From assembly GCA_028686425.1 (NCBI GenBank), contig JAQUBZ010000021.1, forward strand, positions 1-42,732: a stretch of DNA of 42,732 nucleotides, in the 5' to 3' direction. Positions 15,480-24,416 of this stretch are shown here, in pieces. How positions within the stretch are numbered: the stretch's first letter is position 1; every line of letters starts with the position of its first letter. This DNA comes from Bacteroidales bacterium (lineage in GTDB: Bacteria; Bacteroidota; Bacteroidia; Bacteroidales; UBA932). The notes beneath the pieces were generated by a model that saw only the letters and a program-made list of their open reading frames with translations, had not been told where the DNA came from and did no database searches. The translations under genes and the position numbers were made by a program.

Positions 15480-16364
15480 CTATAATAATCTCAATATTCT
15501 CAGTCCGTTGTGGCTTTTGATACCGTTGGTGTATTCAACAAGTGGAATAGCATTGATTACGACTTTCATCTCTGATGAAGATGCATGGATAAATGTTAAT
15601 ACTCCATTATCCCAATAGGCGTAAGCGACGTGAGCGATATCAAGTCCTTTGACTGCAGAGTTGAAGCAGATGATGTCACCATCCCTTATAAGGTTGATAT
15701 GAGACGGCAGATCGGTTTTTGGTATGTAGAAGTACTTGTAGCCGTTCAATGTCTCTTCTGTCTTACGAATGCGTGCAACCATTTCAGGGTCAGATTTGAG
15801 CAGACGGTATGAATCGGGATGTGTGGACATGAATGAAAATTGCTGGTTCAACTGTACTCCACCAATCTCTTGGCTGATCTCTTTGAGCACTCCTCTTCCG
15901 GAAGCCTGAATTATCCATGACGATGTATAATGGAGTCGAGACGAGTATCCGTCCACGATACCTTGGCGATATCTCAATTGCTTGATATTGCCGCAATAAA
16001 CCTCAAAAGTGGGATTGTCGCTTTTGGCGGTTTGCGAAAGGGCGAGACACATCTCCACAAAAAGGATGCAATCGGTCTTTGTGAGGTTAATGGTCAACAT
16101 TTCCGGATCAATTTCAAGTGTTCCGGCTACATAAGGAGTACCGAGCATAAACTTTGCCGTCTTGATGACCAATTCGCTCATTGGTAATGATTTATAGGCT
16201 TTAAGAGAGTCTATTATGCTCTCAAATAGGGTTATATCTTCCTGAGAATATCTCACTTCTGATAGCGCTTTTACGGATTGTTGGGAGTTATGAGTGCCTG
16301 ATCGGCTCTGCCCATTGCAGGAAAAGAATACACACAGAATCAGCAATAGAGATAGATGTTTCAT
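15480..16364 (-). CDS. DUF1460 lipoprotein (NlpC/P60-like amidase-like)
   Basis: A 294-aa lipoprotein with lipobox Cys16 (LCVFFSC). The rest matches DUF1460 (PF07313), a papain/NlpC-P60-like domain: LGTPYVAGTLE near 74-84, nucleophile Cys99 (TKTDCILFVE), base His245 (DIAHVAYAY), followed by IHASS. Crystal-characterised members of this family act like N-acetylmuramoyl-L-alanine amidases on cell-wall fragments. Located in the outer-membrane or periplasmic space. It lies just downstream of rnpB on the same strand, separated by the rnpB T-run. Confidence 0.85.
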   Translation of the reverse strand: MKHLSLLLILCVFFSCNGQSRSGTHNSQQSVKALSEVRYSQEDITLFESIIDSLKAYKSLPMSELVIKTAKFMLGTPYVAGTLEIDPEMLTINLTKTDCILFVEMCLALSQTAKSDNPTFEVYCGNIKQLRYRQGIVDGYSSRLHYTSSWIIQASGRGVLKEISQEIGGVQLNQQFSFMSTHPDSYRLLKSDPEMVARIRKTEETLNGYKYFYIPKTDLPSHINLIRDGDIICFNSAVKGLDIAHVAYAYWDNGVLTFIHASSSEMKVVINAIPLVEYTNGIKSHNGLRILRLL

Positions 16365-16422
16365 GATTGGTAATTATTAATCTGGATAAATTATGTGTAA
16401 TATGCTAATAATCATTATATAA

Positions 16423-16741
16423 AAAGGTGAGACGGTAAGCCGGGTTCTGTTCCCGTTGCCGGGCTTCTATCATTTATCTTTGCAGCCTACCCCTCGGCAT
16501 TGGACGAGCCGCCCTTAATTGCCGATATATTTGGCCTTGCAGCCTCCCGAAACGTACCCTGCAAATGTCGCCATATAGCAGGAGTGAGCTTTTACCTCAC
16601 TTTTTCACCCTTACCGTCTCCGGCGGTTATTTTCTGTTACGTTATCACAAACTTACGCCTGTCTGTGCTTTCCACAGGGGAGCGCTCTATGCTGCCCGGA
16701 CTTTCCTCTCTCTTGCAAGAGCGATAGAATGTCTCACCTTT
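16423..16741 (-). ncRNA. rnpB: RNase P RNA, bacterial type A
   Basis: The minus strand contains the P4-region signature GAGGAAAGTCCGGGC at the 5' side and the 3' partner ACAGAACCCGGCTTACCG, with terminal helix P1 formed by GGTGAGAC (revcomp of 16731-16738) and GTCTCACC (revcomp of 16426-16433). Internal conserved blocks such as GGGTGAAAAAG and GGCGGCTCGTCC-like segments are in order. Length about 319 nt. The RNA is the catalytic subunit that removes tRNA 5' leaders. A T-run (minus TTTTT, 16421-16425) follows P1 and can terminate transcription. Ends are accurate to a few bases. Confidence 0.95.
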
Positions 16742-16745
16742 GACA

Positions 16746-16753
16746 CAAAGGTA
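16746..16753 (-). promoter_or_regulatory. -7 box of rnpB
   Basis: Minus-strand TACCTTTG matches TAnnTTTG and lies 5-8 bp upstream of the predicted 5' end of RNase P RNA. No clear -33 TTTG. Confidence 0.6.
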
Positions 16754-16818
16754 GTAAACTTTTTCTTGACAGGGAGAGTTTTATTAGCTACTTTTGGAGA
16801 AAACTTAGTAAATTACGT

Positions 16819-18495
16819 ATGAAACATTCACTTTTATTTGTATCAATTAAGGTTGTCGGCAGACCGGTGTTTGTGGTTGTGCTTGCAGCCGCATTTTTGA
16901 TGGTATCTTGCATTTCTGCTGAAAATGATTTCAGGAAGGTTCAGGGGGAGATGTCGGATGTCATGATGAAGGAGTTTGACAAGACTATTTCGGATGACTC
17001 GTTCATGGGGCGCAGGCCTTGCACTCCAAGTGAAAAGAAGACTACCGAATTTTTGGTGCAGGAGCTCTCCAAAATTGGTTTTGAACCAGCTTTCAGACAG
17101 GCAGACGGGAGTTTCAGCTATTTTCAGGAGGTGCCGTTAATCTCCATAGCATCTCAAGTGAAGGCTTCAATACACGGATTGGCACTCCATTCTTCAAGAC
17201 CTGTCGAGAAGATAGAGCTGAAAGATGTCCGGATGGTCTTCTGCGGCTTTGGAATCGTGGCTCCGAAATATGGGTTCAATTCATACAAAGATGTGGATGT
17301 CAAGGGGAAGATAGCTGTGGTGCTGATAAATGATCCGGGACTCTATCTCTCTCTGAACAGCGGTTTATCCGAGACTGCCGGAACTGTTACTTCTGAAAAT
17401 GGTGAGATTCCATTCAAGGGGAGCGAGCTTACATATTATGGACGTTGGACCTATAAATTTGAAGAGGCGGCCCGACAGGGTGCTGCAGGGGTAATCATCA
17501 TCCATGAGGAATATGGGGCAGGTTACAATTTCAATGTGGCGAGCAGAAGTTCCAAAATGGCAAATCTCTACATCAATACTCCCGATCTGATGAACAATTG
17601 TGCGGTCGAGGGGTGGATTGAAGGAGAAAGTGCTGCACAATTGCTTGCCAAAGAGGGATATAACCTGCAGGATCTTCGCATGAAGGCATGCAGCAGTGAT
17701 TTTAAGTCATTCCCTCTGACCACAAAACTCTCTGTCAGCATAACCAACACCATGGAGGAGAGCGCTTCTGTTAATGTGGCCGGAATTCTCAGAGGAAGCT
17801 CAAAACCGGATGAGGCTGTGGTCGTATCCGGCCATTGGGATTATTTCGGAGTAGATACTGCTCCCAAACCGGGCGCAACAGATACCATATATAATGGTGC
17901 GGTGGATAATGGCACCACGATGGCGTGGGCTCTTGAAATAGGTCGTGCATACGCAAGGCTGAAACAACGTCCGGCCCGCTCCCTGATGATATTTTTCCCG
18001 ACTGCTGAAGAGCAGGGACTTCTCGGCTCAAAGTATTATGTGGAGCATCCTGCAATTGAGATGAACAAGACCGTTGCCTGTATAAATGACGATATGATGT
18101 ATCCTCGCGGAAAAATGAAGGATTTGATGATAATAGGGAAAGGATATTACCCTCAACTTGACTCGCTTTATTCAGAAGCGGCAGCAAGACAGGAGAGGTA
18201 CATTACAGGTGACCCCAATGCTCATACCGGGATGTTCTTCCGTTCGGACCAATTGGCATTTCATCTGAAAGGTGTTCCGTCAAGTTGGGCTTTCGGATGT
18301 TATGACAGCAGGGAGTACGGTAAAGAGTGGGCACTTGAGACATGGGATTATTTTCTGAAAAATGTCTATCATACAACAAATGACGATTATAACCCCGATT
18401 GGGATTGGTCCGGAATAGTGGAGGATGCGCAGGTCGCTTTTGAGGTTATTTACCGTTTGACCTCTTGCAACAATCCCTTTCAAGGGCGGGAGTAA
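16819..18495 (+). CDS. M28 family zinc aminopeptidase with PA domain, lipoprotein
   Basis: A 558-aa peptidase. N-terminal hydrophobic segment with lipobox Cys31 (FLMVSC). A protease-associated insert (about 135-310) precedes the catalytic core. M28 zinc ligands: His339 (SGHWDYF), Asp363 (NGAVDNGTTM, bridging), catalytic Glu397 and ligand Glu398 (TAEEQGLLGS), Asp424 (INDDMMYP) and His518 (VYHTTNDDY). All are present, so it should be active, removing N-terminal residues from peptides in the periplasm or at the surface. The last 50 bp overlap the convergent flavin reductase gene. Confidence 0.92.
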   Translation: MKHSLLFVSIKVVGRPVFVVVLAAAFLMVSCISAENDFRKVQGEMSDVMMKEFDKTISDDSFMGRRPCTPSEKKTTEFLVQELSKIGFEPAFRQADGSFSYFQEVPLISIASQVKASIHGLALHSSRPVEKIELKDVRMVFCGFGIVAPKYGFNSYKDVDVKGKIAVVLINDPGLYLSLNSGLSETAGTVTSENGEIPFKGSELTYYGRWTYKFEEAARQGAAGVIIIHEEYGAGYNFNVASRSSKMANLYINTPDLMNNCAVEGWIEGESAAQLLAKEGYNLQDLRMKACSSDFKSFPLTTKLSVSITNTMEESASVNVAGILRGSSKPDEAVVVSGHWDYFGVDTAPKPGATDTIYNGAVDNGTTMAWALEIGRAYARLKQRPARSLMIFFPTAEEQGLLGSKYYVEHPAIEMNKTVACINDDMMYPRGKMKDLMIIGKGYYPQLDSLYSEAAARQERYITGDPNAHTGMFFRSDQLAFHLKGVPSSWAFGCYDSREYGKEWALETWDYFLKNVYHTTNDDYNPDWDWSGIVEDAQVAFEVIYRLTSCNNPFQGRE

Positions 18496-19687
18496 TATCC
18501 GCACATTTTGTGTGACACTGCATTGACAGTGTGTACATTCTTCCTACACAGAAGTTTACATGTTCGCACTCGCTGCATACCGACTTGTCTCCGTCTTTAA
18601 GTTTGTTTACAAAATCGGTATCTCTTATGAGAGCCCTGCCCATTTGAACCATTTCAAATCCTGCATCAAGCACTTCGTCTATTCCTTTTCTCGAAATAGC
18701 GCCTCCTACATACACCAAAGGTATGTCGAGTGCAGCTCTGAATCTTTTGGAGTTCTCCAGAAAATAATTTTCCTTAAATGGAACTGAAGGTGCCATCATT
18801 GTTCCGAAGATACCTACTCCGAGTTTGAGCCACCACTGTTTCATAGGCATATAGTGGGTAATTGCTTTTTTGGGGAAATCTCCACCCATAACATACATCG
18901 GGGCACGGCTTACAAACCCGCCACTCAGTACGAGAGCTTGAGCTCCAAGCTCTTGCAGTCTTTTAGCTACCTTTATGCAATCTTCGACTTCAAGTCCTCC
19001 GCGGAATCCGTCTCTCGTGTTTGTCTTGACGAATATGGCGAGGTCGTTCCCTGCGGCTGCAACCACCTCTTTCATAACCATTTCCATAAACAGCATTCTC
19101 TGTTCGAGTTTCCCTCCGAAGCGATCTTTGCGATGATTTGTATATGGAGAGAGGAACTGCGAAATCAGATATCCGTGTCCGGCATGGATTTCAACAGCAT
19201 CAAATCCCGCTTTTTTGGCAAGGATGACAGCCTTTCCATAGTCGGATACAATCTCTTCTATTTCAGGGATGGAAAGCTTGTGAACAAAGGTAGGGGAGTA
19301 GATGTTGAATCCTCTACTTGCCCCTTTAGGCATACATTTGCAGATATATCTGTGAGACATATTTCCGCAATGTCCGAGCTGGATTGAGGCAAGAGCCCCC
19401 TCTTTATGAATTGCATCAGTCAATTGTCTCAATTCCGGAACAATCTCTTCCCTCATCCAAAGCTGCCTTTCAAAAGAGAGACCGCTTTGAGAAACCGAGG
19501 CGTATGCCACAGTTGTCATGCCTATTCCGCCGCGTGCGACTGCCGTATGATAGTCGAACAATTCCTGAGACGGTCTGTTCCCCGGGCACATTCCTTCAAA
19601 TGCTGCCGAGCGTATGGTTCTGTTTCTTAATGTGATTGGCCCTAACTTGAATGGGGTGAACAACGTGTTTTGATCTGAAGCGTTCAT
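18446..19687 (-). CDS. old-yellow-enzyme family NADH:flavin oxidoreductase (BaiCD-like, single domain)
   Basis: A 413-aa TIM-barrel FMN reductase. Hallmarks: N-terminal LFTPFKLGPITLRNR, active-site IHAGHGYLISQFLSPYTNHRKDRFGG near 170-195, and the FMN phosphate region (YVGGAISRKG, MGRALIRD). The C-terminal cysteine cluster CSECEHVNFC plus a later Cys (near 375-400) looks like the 4Fe-4S binding site of 2,4-dienoyl-CoA reductase/BaiCD-type enzymes, but the C-terminal FAD/NAD domain of those enzymes is absent. Reduces activated C=C bonds. It follows a steroid 5-alpha-reductase-like gene by 4 bp. Related gut enzymes reduce delta-4 double bonds of 3-oxo-steroids and bile acids; that substrate is inferred from context. 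Confidence 0.88.
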   Translation of the reverse strand: MNASDQNTLFTPFKLGPITLRNRTIRSAAFEGMCPGNRPSQELFDYHTAVARGGIGMTTVAYASVSQSGLSFERQLWMREEIVPELRQLTDAIHKEGALASIQLGHCGNMSHRYICKCMPKGASRGFNIYSPTFVHKLSIPEIEEIVSDYGKAVILAKKAGFDAVEIHAGHGYLISQFLSPYTNHRKDRFGGKLEQRMLFMEMVMKEVVAAAGNDLAIFVKTNTRDGFRGGLEVEDCIKVAKRLQELGAQALVLSGGFVSRAPMYVMGGDFPKKAITHYMPMKQWWLKLGVGIFGTMMAPSVPFKENYFLENSKRFRAALDIPLVYVGGAISRKGIDEVLDAGFEMVQMGRALIRDTDFVNKLKDGDKSVCSECEHVNFCVGRMYTLSMQCHTKCADITPALERDCCKRSNGK

Positions 19688-19691
19688 GATA

Positions 19692-20453
19692 TTAATAGAT
19701 AAATGGTATTACTCTTTTTCTGTGAAGTGATGTAAATTCTTCCCCGAACTCATCTTTGTACTTTTCGTAGAGACTGTTGGCACGCGGAACCAAGTTGGCG
19801 CATGTCCACAACAAAAATACTACTCCCGCTACCGACCACGTCAGAATTGCAAATCCAACCCATTCGAGTATTTCTCCGAAATAGTTGGCGGATGATACAT
19901 ATTTAAACATTCCGCCCTTTGGAATATAGTGATTGGAGTCACCCGGTTTGCGAAGATGGCGTATAATGTAGTCCGACTGAAGATTAATGTACATCCCAAG
20001 GATGAAAATAATGGTGCCGATGATGAACTGAGGAGTGACAAGCCACTGCACCGAGTACATATTTTCAGGTGAATAGGTATAAATCCATCTCCCCTGCATA
20101 TAGGCATTTATAACGTTGAATATCATTCCCATGGCTATTATGGCCACAGGCATCTCGTTCTTGCCTCTGATAAGGAAGGGAAAGATGAACGAGCGTTGCA
20201 GGTAGTGAGTTAGAAACAACGTTGTGATGATAATGATCGTAACATTTGCGATGCGGTCCGAAATACCGTACAATATGCACATTGTGATAAATACAGGAGC
20301 TTCCATTATGACCCAGCCAATCTTGTTGGGAATGGAATAACCCCATTGTGGCGTTCTCAGAAAGCCGTATCCGGCTTTAAAGTACTGCAATGCGATAAAT
20401 ACGAATATTGCAAGTGCAGACATGCAAAAGAGAATCAGATTGTAAACTTCCAC
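19692..20453 (-). CDS. 3-oxo-5-alpha-steroid 4-dehydrogenase (5-alpha-reductase) family membrane protein
   Basis: A 253-aa protein with about six hydrophobic helices, matching the steroid 5-alpha-reductase C-terminal family (PF02544): FLTHYLQRSFIFPFLIRGK near 80-97, NLQSDYIIRHLRKPGD near 155-170, the signature GGMFKYVSSANYFGEILEWVGFA near 180-202, and the closing NSLYEKYKDEFG plus RKRVIPFIY. The conserved NYxGE, Tyr and Lys/Arg residues are retained. NADPH-dependent reduction of the delta-4 bond of 3-oxo steroids, or of enoyl lipids in other family members. The start is GTG, sharing one base with the stop of the thioesterase gene; the first in-frame ATG is at 20423. Confidence 0.86.
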   Translation of the reverse strand: MEVYNLILFCMSALAIFVFIALQYFKAGYGFLRTPQWGYSIPNKIGWVIMEAPVFITMCILYGISDRIANVTIIIITTLFLTHYLQRSFIFPFLIRGKNEMPVAIIAMGMIFNVINAYMQGRWIYTYSPENMYSVQWLVTPQFIIGTIIFILGMYINLQSDYIIRHLRKPGDSNHYIPKGGMFKYVSSANYFGEILEWVGFAILTWSVAGVVFLLWTCANLVPRANSLYEKYKDEFGEEFTSLHRKRVIPFIY

Positions 20454-21190
20454 TAATCTTTAAATTTAATAATTGTTTGAAATAAGTTCTTCCCGTCTCT
20501 TCTCCCCTCTACATAGTACTCTGATTCCGATATTTTGCAGCGAAACATATCGACAGTATCGTGTATTTTGGATTCGGCGTTATAGTTTATTTGAAATTCA
20601 TCAATTTCTCTCGTCTTAAGTATCTCAATATCAATACAATCCATAACCCATTCGAGATATTTGGCATTGTTCGCATGCAAGTTGTAGTCTATATCCGAGA
20701 CATTTATTCGCCTTGTCATTACAAACTCCTGATGTTCGGGAGTCTGTATCTTGCCGCAACTCTCTGCTATGGCATCCTTATCGATGGACAGTCTGTGCAT
20801 CTCGTCCGTTATGATATGGTCGGTGCGCTGGACACGTCGGCTCTCCATATTCATTATCAGCCATGATGTGGTGGCAACTATTGCAGGGTTGCCGACTGCA
20901 TCTCTCAACTCGAAATCACGGAGGGCAAAGAGCCCCTCTTCCCGTTTATGCCAGGTCTCAAGAGTTACTGTATCAAACCATTTCGGAGCCTTTATATATT
21001 TAACTTTGGCCCTTGATATAACCCATACATTATTATTTTCGATAAGTTCGTAATATCCGCATCCCATTTGCTCGGCGCTTTTCTGAGCTATCTCCTGAGC
21101 CGCATTCATAAAAGAGAATGCCTTTAAATTCATCATAGGGTCAACTTCGTAGCATTTGACCCTGAACGTCTCTTCGTATCCTTTATTCAT
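20453..21190 (-). CDS. acyl-ACP thioesterase
   Basis: A 245-aa double hot-dog protein of the acyl-ACP thioesterase family (PF01643). The N-terminal half has the family pattern VDPMMNLKAFSFMNAAQEIAQ and an RAKVKYIKAP strand; the C-terminal half has NVSDIDYNLHANNAKYLEWVMD, where Asn and His contribute to catalysis. Releases fatty acids from acyl carrier protein. The ATG at 21190 is preferred to a TTG six codons earlier. First gene of the three-gene minus-strand cluster with the 5-alpha-reductase (1-bp overlap) and the flavin reductase. Confidence 0.86.
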   Translation of the reverse strand: MNKGYEETFRVKCYEVDPMMNLKAFSFMNAAQEIAQKSAEQMGCGYYELIENNNVWVISRAKVKYIKAPKWFDTVTLETWHKREEGLFALRDFELRDAVGNPAIVATTSWLIMNMESRRVQRTDHIITDEMHRLSIDKDAIAESCGKIQTPEHQEFVMTRRINVSDIDYNLHANNAKYLEWVMDCIDIEILKTREIDEFQINYNAESKIHDTVDMFRCKISESEYYVEGRRDGKNLFQTIIKFKD

Positions 21191-21274
21191 AAAGTTGTAG
21201 TAGTTCAATCAAACCTTAAAAGTATAAAAAAAAAGATACGAGACCAATTATTTCTTTAAATCAATTTAATGAAT

Positions 21275-21282
21275 TACCTTTG
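21275..21282 (+). promoter_or_regulatory. -7 box upstream of the glutaminyl cyclase gene
   Basis: TACCTTTG matches TAnnTTTG and lies 32 bp before the ATG at 21315. The -33 region has only TTTC, so strength is uncertain. Confidence 0.5.
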
Positions 21283-21314
21283 CATCGCCTCTTGAGGGCA
21301 TTTCAGTAGTACAA

Positions 21315-22094
21315 ATGCATAAAATTACCGGACATATTTTAATATCTTGTTTGCTGTTTATGACATTTTCGGCCTGTACCGATGCGCAAACTCCTAAGCG
21401 ATACACTTATAAAGTTGATAAAGTACTTCCTCATGATGTATTGTCTTATACGCAGGGGTTGTTTTTTTACAATGGGGAGTTGTATGAGTCTGCAGGACAG
21501 TATGGAGAGTCCTCTTTCAGAAAGGTGGATTTGAATAGCGGCATGGTTCTTAAACGTGAAAATTTTGCCTCAAAATATTTTATAGAAGGATCATGTGCAC
21601 TTGATGGAAGGCTCTACATTCTGACATGGAAAGAGAATACATGTTTTGTATGTGACATAAATACATTCAAACAACTCGGTATCTTGCGCTATCAGGGAGA
21701 GGGATGGGGGCTTACAACAGATGGCAAGAGCTTGATAATGAGTGACGGATCGTCCAAACTCTATTTTAGGAAGCCGGATAATTTCCAGTTGATAAGGGAA
21801 ATAGATGTTACGGTGGGAAATTCCCCTGTAAGATACCTTAACGAGCTGGAATATATAAAAGGTGAAATCTGGGCAAATGTGTATGGCTCGGATACGATTG
21901 TGAGGATAGATCCGGCGACAGGAAAGGTCAAATCGATGATTGACTGTTCCAATCTGCTTCCGGGGTATCTGATTAAAAGAGATACCGATGTGCTCAACGG
22001 AATTGCGTATGACGCAAAGAATGACCATATTTATCTGACCGGTAAATATTGGCCTAAAATGTATAGAATCTCTCTTGTAGAGAAAAATAAATAG
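21315..22094 (+). CDS. glutaminyl-peptide cyclotransferase (bacterial propeller type), lipoprotein
   Basis: A 259-aa protein with a lipoprotein signal (FSAC, Cys about 21). It matches the Glu_cyclase_2 family (PF05096), a five-bladed beta-propeller: HDVLSYTQGLFF, LYESAGQYGESS, then repeating blades with EGWGLTTDGKSLIMSDGSSKL, LNELEYIKGEIWANVYGSD and VLNGIAYDAKNDHIYLTGKYWP. These enzymes form N-terminal pyroglutamate on exported proteins. In Bacteroidota many secreted proteins begin with Gln after signal cleavage, and the enzyme is often lipid-anchored. Ends 9 bp before the TPP riboswitch. Confidence 0.9.
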   Translation: MHKITGHILISCLLFMTFSACTDAQTPKRYTYKVDKVLPHDVLSYTQGLFFYNGELYESAGQYGESSFRKVDLNSGMVLKRENFASKYFIEGSCALDGRLYILTWKENTCFVCDINTFKQLGILRYQGEGWGLTTDGKSLIMSDGSSKLYFRKPDNFQLIREIDVTVGNSPVRYLNELEYIKGEIWANVYGSDTIVRIDPATGKVKSMIDCSNLLPGYLIKRDTDVLNGIAYDAKNDHIYLTGKYWPKMYRISLVEKNK

Positions 22095-22103
22095 TTTATT
22101 AAT

Positions 22104-22172
22104 CGGGGGTGCTCAACCAGGGCTGAGATAATACCCACATAACCTGATACGGGTAATGCCGTCGGAGGAAGG
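22104..22172 (+). promoter_or_regulatory. TPP (thi-box) riboswitch
   Basis: Conserved elements in order: GGGGGTGCT, the pyrimidine-sensor helix GGCTGAGATAATACCC (22121-22135), AACCTGATACGGGTAATGCC (22141-22160) and the closing GGAGGAA. The element ends a few bases before the TonB receptor ATG at 22177, so it probably blocks translation initiation when thiamine pyrophosphate is bound. It controls the receptor-PnuT operon. Confidence 0.96.
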
Positions 22173-22176
22173 AATT

Positions 22177-24414
22177 ATGAGAAAAACATTTTTAATGGCA
22201 GCGATGCTGCTTTCATTGTGTGCTCAAGCACAGCAAAACAATCAATTATTTAACCTGCAACCACATTCGGAGGATGCCGATTCTGAGCGGATATTCAAGA
22301 TTGACAGTGTGGTAATATCTTCCAACAGAGTAGGCAGGAATACGCCTATAGCTCATACGGATGTTTCAAAAGAGCAATTGCGACTTTCCAATTCATTGTC
22401 TTCACTGCCGCTCATGCTCTCTCTTCAGCCGTCCGTAGTCTCCACCAATGAAGGGGGGACTGGGCTCGGTTACTCCAAGATGAGAGTTCGCGGGAGCGAT
22501 GGTACCAGAATCAACGTTACCCTTAATGGTGTTGCCCTAAATGACAGCGAGTCTCAGGAGGTGTTCTGGGTAAATATTCCGGCTTTGAGCGGAATGTTGC
22601 AGTCCGTTCAGCTTCAGAGGGGTGTAGGGACTTCGGTAAATGGACCGGGTGCTTTTGGGGCAAGTATCAATATGCACACGCTGTATCCGCAGGAAAAACC
22701 ATACGGAGAGGTTGAACTGTCTGCAGGTTCATATCTTACGGGAATAGCCACAATAGGTGCGGGAAGTGGAAGAATGACCAACGGACTCTCTTTTGATATG
22801 AGATATTCATATAATACCACGGAAGGGTATATCCGAAATGCCTTTGCAAGACTGCATTCACTATATGCCTCCGTAGGATGGTCTAAGGACGATAACTCTC
22901 TGAAAATTAATTATATTCTTGGAAAACAAAGGAGTGGAATCACATGGGAGGGGATATCTAAATCAATGCTCGAAACAGATAGAAAATATAATCCTGCCGG
23001 AGAGTATCACGATGCACAGGGGAACGTCAAATATTATGACAACGAGACGGACAATTATCTTCAACATCATGTTCAAGGGATTTATACTCACCAATTTACA
23101 CCATATCTTTTCTGGAGTACAGTATTGAATTTCACAAAGGGTGACGGATATTATGAAAATTACAAGGAGAAGAAGAAATTGTCAGATTATGGGCTGTCTC
23201 CGCAAACGATTGGTGGAACAACATACAAAAAGAGCGATGTGATAATACGTCAGGCAATGGACAACTGTTATTATGTGGTCTCTTCCAACTTGAAATACGA
23301 AAAGGACAATCTCAGTGCAAATGGCTCTCTTTCATATTCCATCTATGACGGCGACCACTTCGGCAATCTTATTTGGGCCCAATACAATGAAAATGTTCCC
23401 AACAATCATAAATGGTACGACAATAATGGTCTGAAACACGATTTCGGCTCATTTGTGAGGGGAGAATATACTTTTGCCGGAGACAGGGTACATATCTTTG
23501 CCGACTTGCAATACAGGCATATCCGATATACTCTGAACGGAAAAGACAAGGATTTTGTCTCTCTTGATAAAGAGCTGATATATAACTTTTTAAATCCCAA
23601 AGTAGGGGCTTCTTTCAGCATAACTCCTGAAAATATGATATATGCATCATTGGCAGTCGGGCATAAAGAACCGACCAGAAGTGACATAAAAGAGGCAATC
23701 AAGGCAGGTAAGAGCGATCAGGTTGTTCCGGAGAGGTTGTGTGACTATGAGCTGGGGTACAATCATTCAGGAGAAAAATGGTCATTTGCAGCCAATCTGT
23801 TTTTTATGGAATATCTCAACCAGCTTCTCGAAACAGGCAAGATTTCAGAAACAGGGTACAATATCAAGGAAAATGTGCCTGAGAGCTTTAGAAGGGGGAT
23901 TGAACTTTCCGGAGCATGGCGAATGTGCTCATGGATGAAGTTTGATGCCAATCTTGCATTGAGTAGAAATAAGATCAAGAATTATACGGCATGGGTGGAT
24001 CGTTACGACAATCCTGATATGTGGACCCCGATGTCCCAGATTTCGGAATATTATGAAAGTACGAATATAATCATGTCTCCCGAGGTTGTGGGTATGGCAA
24101 TGGTGACTTTTAATCCTGTAAAGAATCTATCGTTCTCATTGTCCGGCAAATATGTGGGACGTCAATATTATGATAATACATCCAATATTGAAAGGTCTTT
24201 ACCGGCATATAATATTTTTGCATTGCAGGCTCACTATTCTTTAAGTAAAATAAAGTTTTCTATATTTGTGGATAATTTATTGAATAGAAAATATGCCGCT
24301 GATGCCTGGGTTTACAGGGCTGTGTTTGCAAATGGCGCTTCAGATTATATCGAAGAAGGATTGTTCCCGCAGGCAGGGATTAATGCGATGCTGAAGGTGT
24401 CATATACCTTTTGA
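22177..24414 (+). CDS. TonB-dependent outer membrane receptor, thiamine uptake (inferred)
   Basis: A 745-aa receptor. The ATG at 22177 directly after the riboswitch is used; an upstream alternative lies inside the riboswitch. Signal peptide ends near CAQA (about 18). A plug domain (about 40-160: VRGSDGTRINVTLNGVALND, VFWVNIPALSGMLQSVQLQRG) is followed by a 22-stranded barrel with the closing strand ...LKVSYTF. There is no N-terminal carboxypeptidase-like domain and no SusD partner, unlike glycan receptors. The riboswitch and the adjacent PnuT-like gene make thiamine or a phosphate ester the likely ligand. Energised by TonB-ExbBD. Confidence 0.92.
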   Translation: MRKTFLMAAMLLSLCAQAQQNNQLFNLQPHSEDADSERIFKIDSVVISSNRVGRNTPIAHTDVSKEQLRLSNSLSSLPLMLSLQPSVVSTNEGGTGLGYSKMRVRGSDGTRINVTLNGVALNDSESQEVFWVNIPALSGMLQSVQLQRGVGTSVNGPGAFGASINMHTLYPQEKPYGEVELSAGSYLTGIATIGAGSGRMTNGLSFDMRYSYNTTEGYIRNAFARLHSLYASVGWSKDDNSLKINYILGKQRSGITWEGISKSMLETDRKYNPAGEYHDAQGNVKYYDNETDNYLQHHVQGIYTHQFTPYLFWSTVLNFTKGDGYYENYKEKKKLSDYGLSPQTIGGTTYKKSDVIIRQAMDNCYYVVSSNLKYEKDNLSANGSLSYSIYDGDHFGNLIWAQYNENVPNNHKWYDNNGLKHDFGSFVRGEYTFAGDRVHIFADLQYRHIRYTLNGKDKDFVSLDKELIYNFLNPKVGASFSITPENMIYASLAVGHKEPTRSDIKEAIKAGKSDQVVPERLCDYELGYNHSGEKWSFAANLFFMEYLNQLLETGKISETGYNIKENVPESFRRGIELSGAWRMCSWMKFDANLALSRNKIKNYTAWVDRYDNPDMWTPMSQISEYYESTNIIMSPEVVGMAMVTFNPVKNLSFSLSGKYVGRQYYDNTSNIERSLPAYNIFALQAHYSLSKIKFSIFVDNLLNRKYAADAWVYRAVFANGASDYIEEGLFPQAGINAMLKVSYTF

Positions 24415-24416
24415 GT

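Noticed and set aside
16500-16822. Plus-strand ORFs of 75 and 85 aa
   Set aside because: They are translations across the antisense of RNase P RNA.
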